Source: Kitasatospora sp. CB01950 (lineage in GTDB: Bacteria; Actinomycetota; Actinomycetes; Streptomycetales; Streptomycetaceae). Taken from it: DNA of 64,000 nucleotides. The translations under genes and the position numbers were made by a program. Location: contig NZ_LISX01000005.1 in assembly GCF_001905465.1 (NCBI RefSeq), forward strand, positions 307,386-371,385, written 5' to 3'. Shown in pieces: positions 63,159 through 64,000 of the stretch; within the stretch, counting starts at the first letter, position 1; each line of letters opens with the position of its first letter. Below the pieces are notes generated by a model. It ran no database searches and had not been told where the DNA came from. It saw only the letters and a list, made by a program, of their open reading frames with translations.

Positions 63159-64000
63159 TCAGTGGCGGCCGCCGATCCGGTTGACGGTGACGGTGCCCGA
63201 GGCGGTGACGATGTCGAGCATCCGTGACGAGGTCGCGTCCGGCAGGGACGGGTCGATGACCTGGGCGGCGCCTGCGCTGCTGAGGTCGATCCGGTACCGG
63301 CTGCGGTCGTCGGGGACCTGCAGCACGAGGTCGCCGGAGGCCAGTCGGGCCGTCACCGAATTCGGCGGCCGGTCGTACTGCAGGGTGATCTGGCCCGAGG
63401 AGGAGACCACCTTGGCCTCCGCCGACGTCAGGCCCGCGCCGATGATCTGGCCGGAGCCACTCTTGGCCTGGATGGCGCCGCTGACCCGGTTCAGCTCGAT
63501 CTGCCCGGAGCCGGTCTCCGCCGTAGTGGCCCCGGCGATGTCGAGGATCTCCGTCCGTCCCGAGCCGCTGTGGGAGGTGATCGCGGTGGCCGCCGGGACC
63601 TGTATCTCCAGGGCGACGGCACAGCCGAACAGGACGCGGGCCTCCGGGCAGTCGACGACCACCGACAGCGTGTCGGCGCCGAGCTGCTGGCTCACGGCCG
63701 GTCTGCGCAGGGACCAGCCGACCCGCTCGGTGACGACCACCCGATCGGTGCCGCCGGCCCGCACCGTCACCTGGGCCGGCCCGGAGTCGATGTCGAGCCG
63801 GTGGATCGCGTCGAAGTACGTCCGCTCGCGGACGATGTCCTGCTGGACCAGGGCGGCGCCGGTGGTCGCGGCCCCGCCCACCAGGACGCAGGCGAGCACC
63901 AGCACCCCGATGATCCGCCAGATGCGGCGCTCCCCGGCGCTCGGCTCGGCGGCCGGGACGTCCGGACCAGGTGTCGGCAGCCACCGGGCGAGGCGGCCCT
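63159..64000 (-). CDS. DUF4097-type beta-helix protein, N-terminus outside window
   Basis: The C-terminal about 280 residues of a longer gene: the frame stays open to the window end with no stop. A Pro/Glu-rich cytoplasmic part leads to one transmembrane helix (RIIGVLVLACVLVGG, about 250 residues from the end). The extracytoplasmic part is made of short repeated strands with SGSGRTEI, TGSGQIEL, SGSGQIIG and SSGQITLQ motifs, typical of DUF4097/DUF2807-like parallel beta structure. Similar proteins sit near sensors or PspC-type envelope-stress genes; role unknown. Confidence 0.8.
   Translation of the reverse strand, partial: GRLARWLPTPGPDVPAAEPSAGERRIWRIIGVLVLACVLVGGAATTGAALVQQDIVRERTYFDAIHRLDIDSGPAQVTVRAGGTDRVVVTERVGWSLRRPAVSQQLGADTLSVVVDCPEARVLFGCAVALEIQVPAATAITSHSGSGRTEILDIAGATTAETGSGQIELNRVSGAIQAKSGSGQIIGAGLTSAEAKVVSSSGQITLQYDRPPNSVTARLASGDLVLQVPDDRSRYRIDLSSAGAAQVIDPSLPDATSSRMLDIVTASGTVTVNRIGGRH

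Overview
This is a high-GC actinobacterial chromosome segment, best matched to Streptomyces or Kitasatospora. The evidence is very strong G/C third-position bias, many GTG starts, several -10-like hexamers placed 6 to 8 nt before start codons (leaderless mRNAs), and a gene order I recognise from the Streptomyces core: ter genes - AhpE - DUF3052 - aceE, then fasR-fabD-fabH-acpP-fabF, then dgt-dnaG-hrdA, then ppdK and dus. I see no insertion sequence, prophage or CRISPR array. The window is mostly core genome with small accessory insertions.

Layout. 1-5,600: a tellurite-resistance-type locus (three TerD-domain proteins, a TerC-like DUF475 membrane protein, a DUF2637 membrane protein) and a peroxiredoxin. 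5,800-9,440: DUF3052 protein divergent from pyruvate dehydrogenase E1, with a CRP-like palindrome between them. 9,690-14,110: DHA2 efflux pump with divergent TetR, then a NarL-type two-component system. 14,230-18,310: two secreted DUF1023 hydrolases flanking an acyltransferase-3 membrane protein and a YjbR protein. 18,310-20,780: aldo/keto reductase with MerR regulator, and a serine hydrolase. 20,950-27,550: pirin, the FasR-controlled type II fatty acid synthase operon, DUF3145. 27,840-35,020: oxidoreductase/MarR pair, LytR-CpsA-Psr protein behind a sigma-E-like promoter, a PLP deaminase-like protein, AhpD-like protein divergent from a MocR regulator, ankyrin protein. 35,400-39,910: secreted collagenase, a CAU tRNA (Ile2-like), trypsin-like lipoprotein, tandem tRNA-Asn. 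40,200-48,250: YtxH-like protein, FGGY kinase, glutamate decarboxylase, HrdA-type sigma factor, primase, dGTPase. 48,320-53,150: ArsR-like regulator/MFS operon with twin operators, then an HTH/Sel1-repeat gene cut by an in-frame TAG. 53,380-64,000: lipoprotein SGNH hydrolase, PAC2 protein, GNAT acetyltransferase, winged-helix regulator with membrane partner, RNase Sa-like enzyme, PPDK, tRNA-dihydrouridine synthase, and a DUF4097-type protein running off the window.

The observations most worth checking are the in-frame amber codon in the HTH/Sel1 gene, the twin 18-bp operators of the ArsR/MFS operon, the sigma-E-type promoter at the LCP gene, the paired MarR half-site palindromes, the DUF1023/acyltransferase/DUF1023 cluster, the two copies of a Streptomyces-type GC-rich inverted repeat, and a set of probable leaderless genes that is rich in regulators. 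I did not find a clearly undescribed multi-gene system. The DUF1023 cluster is the nearest candidate.
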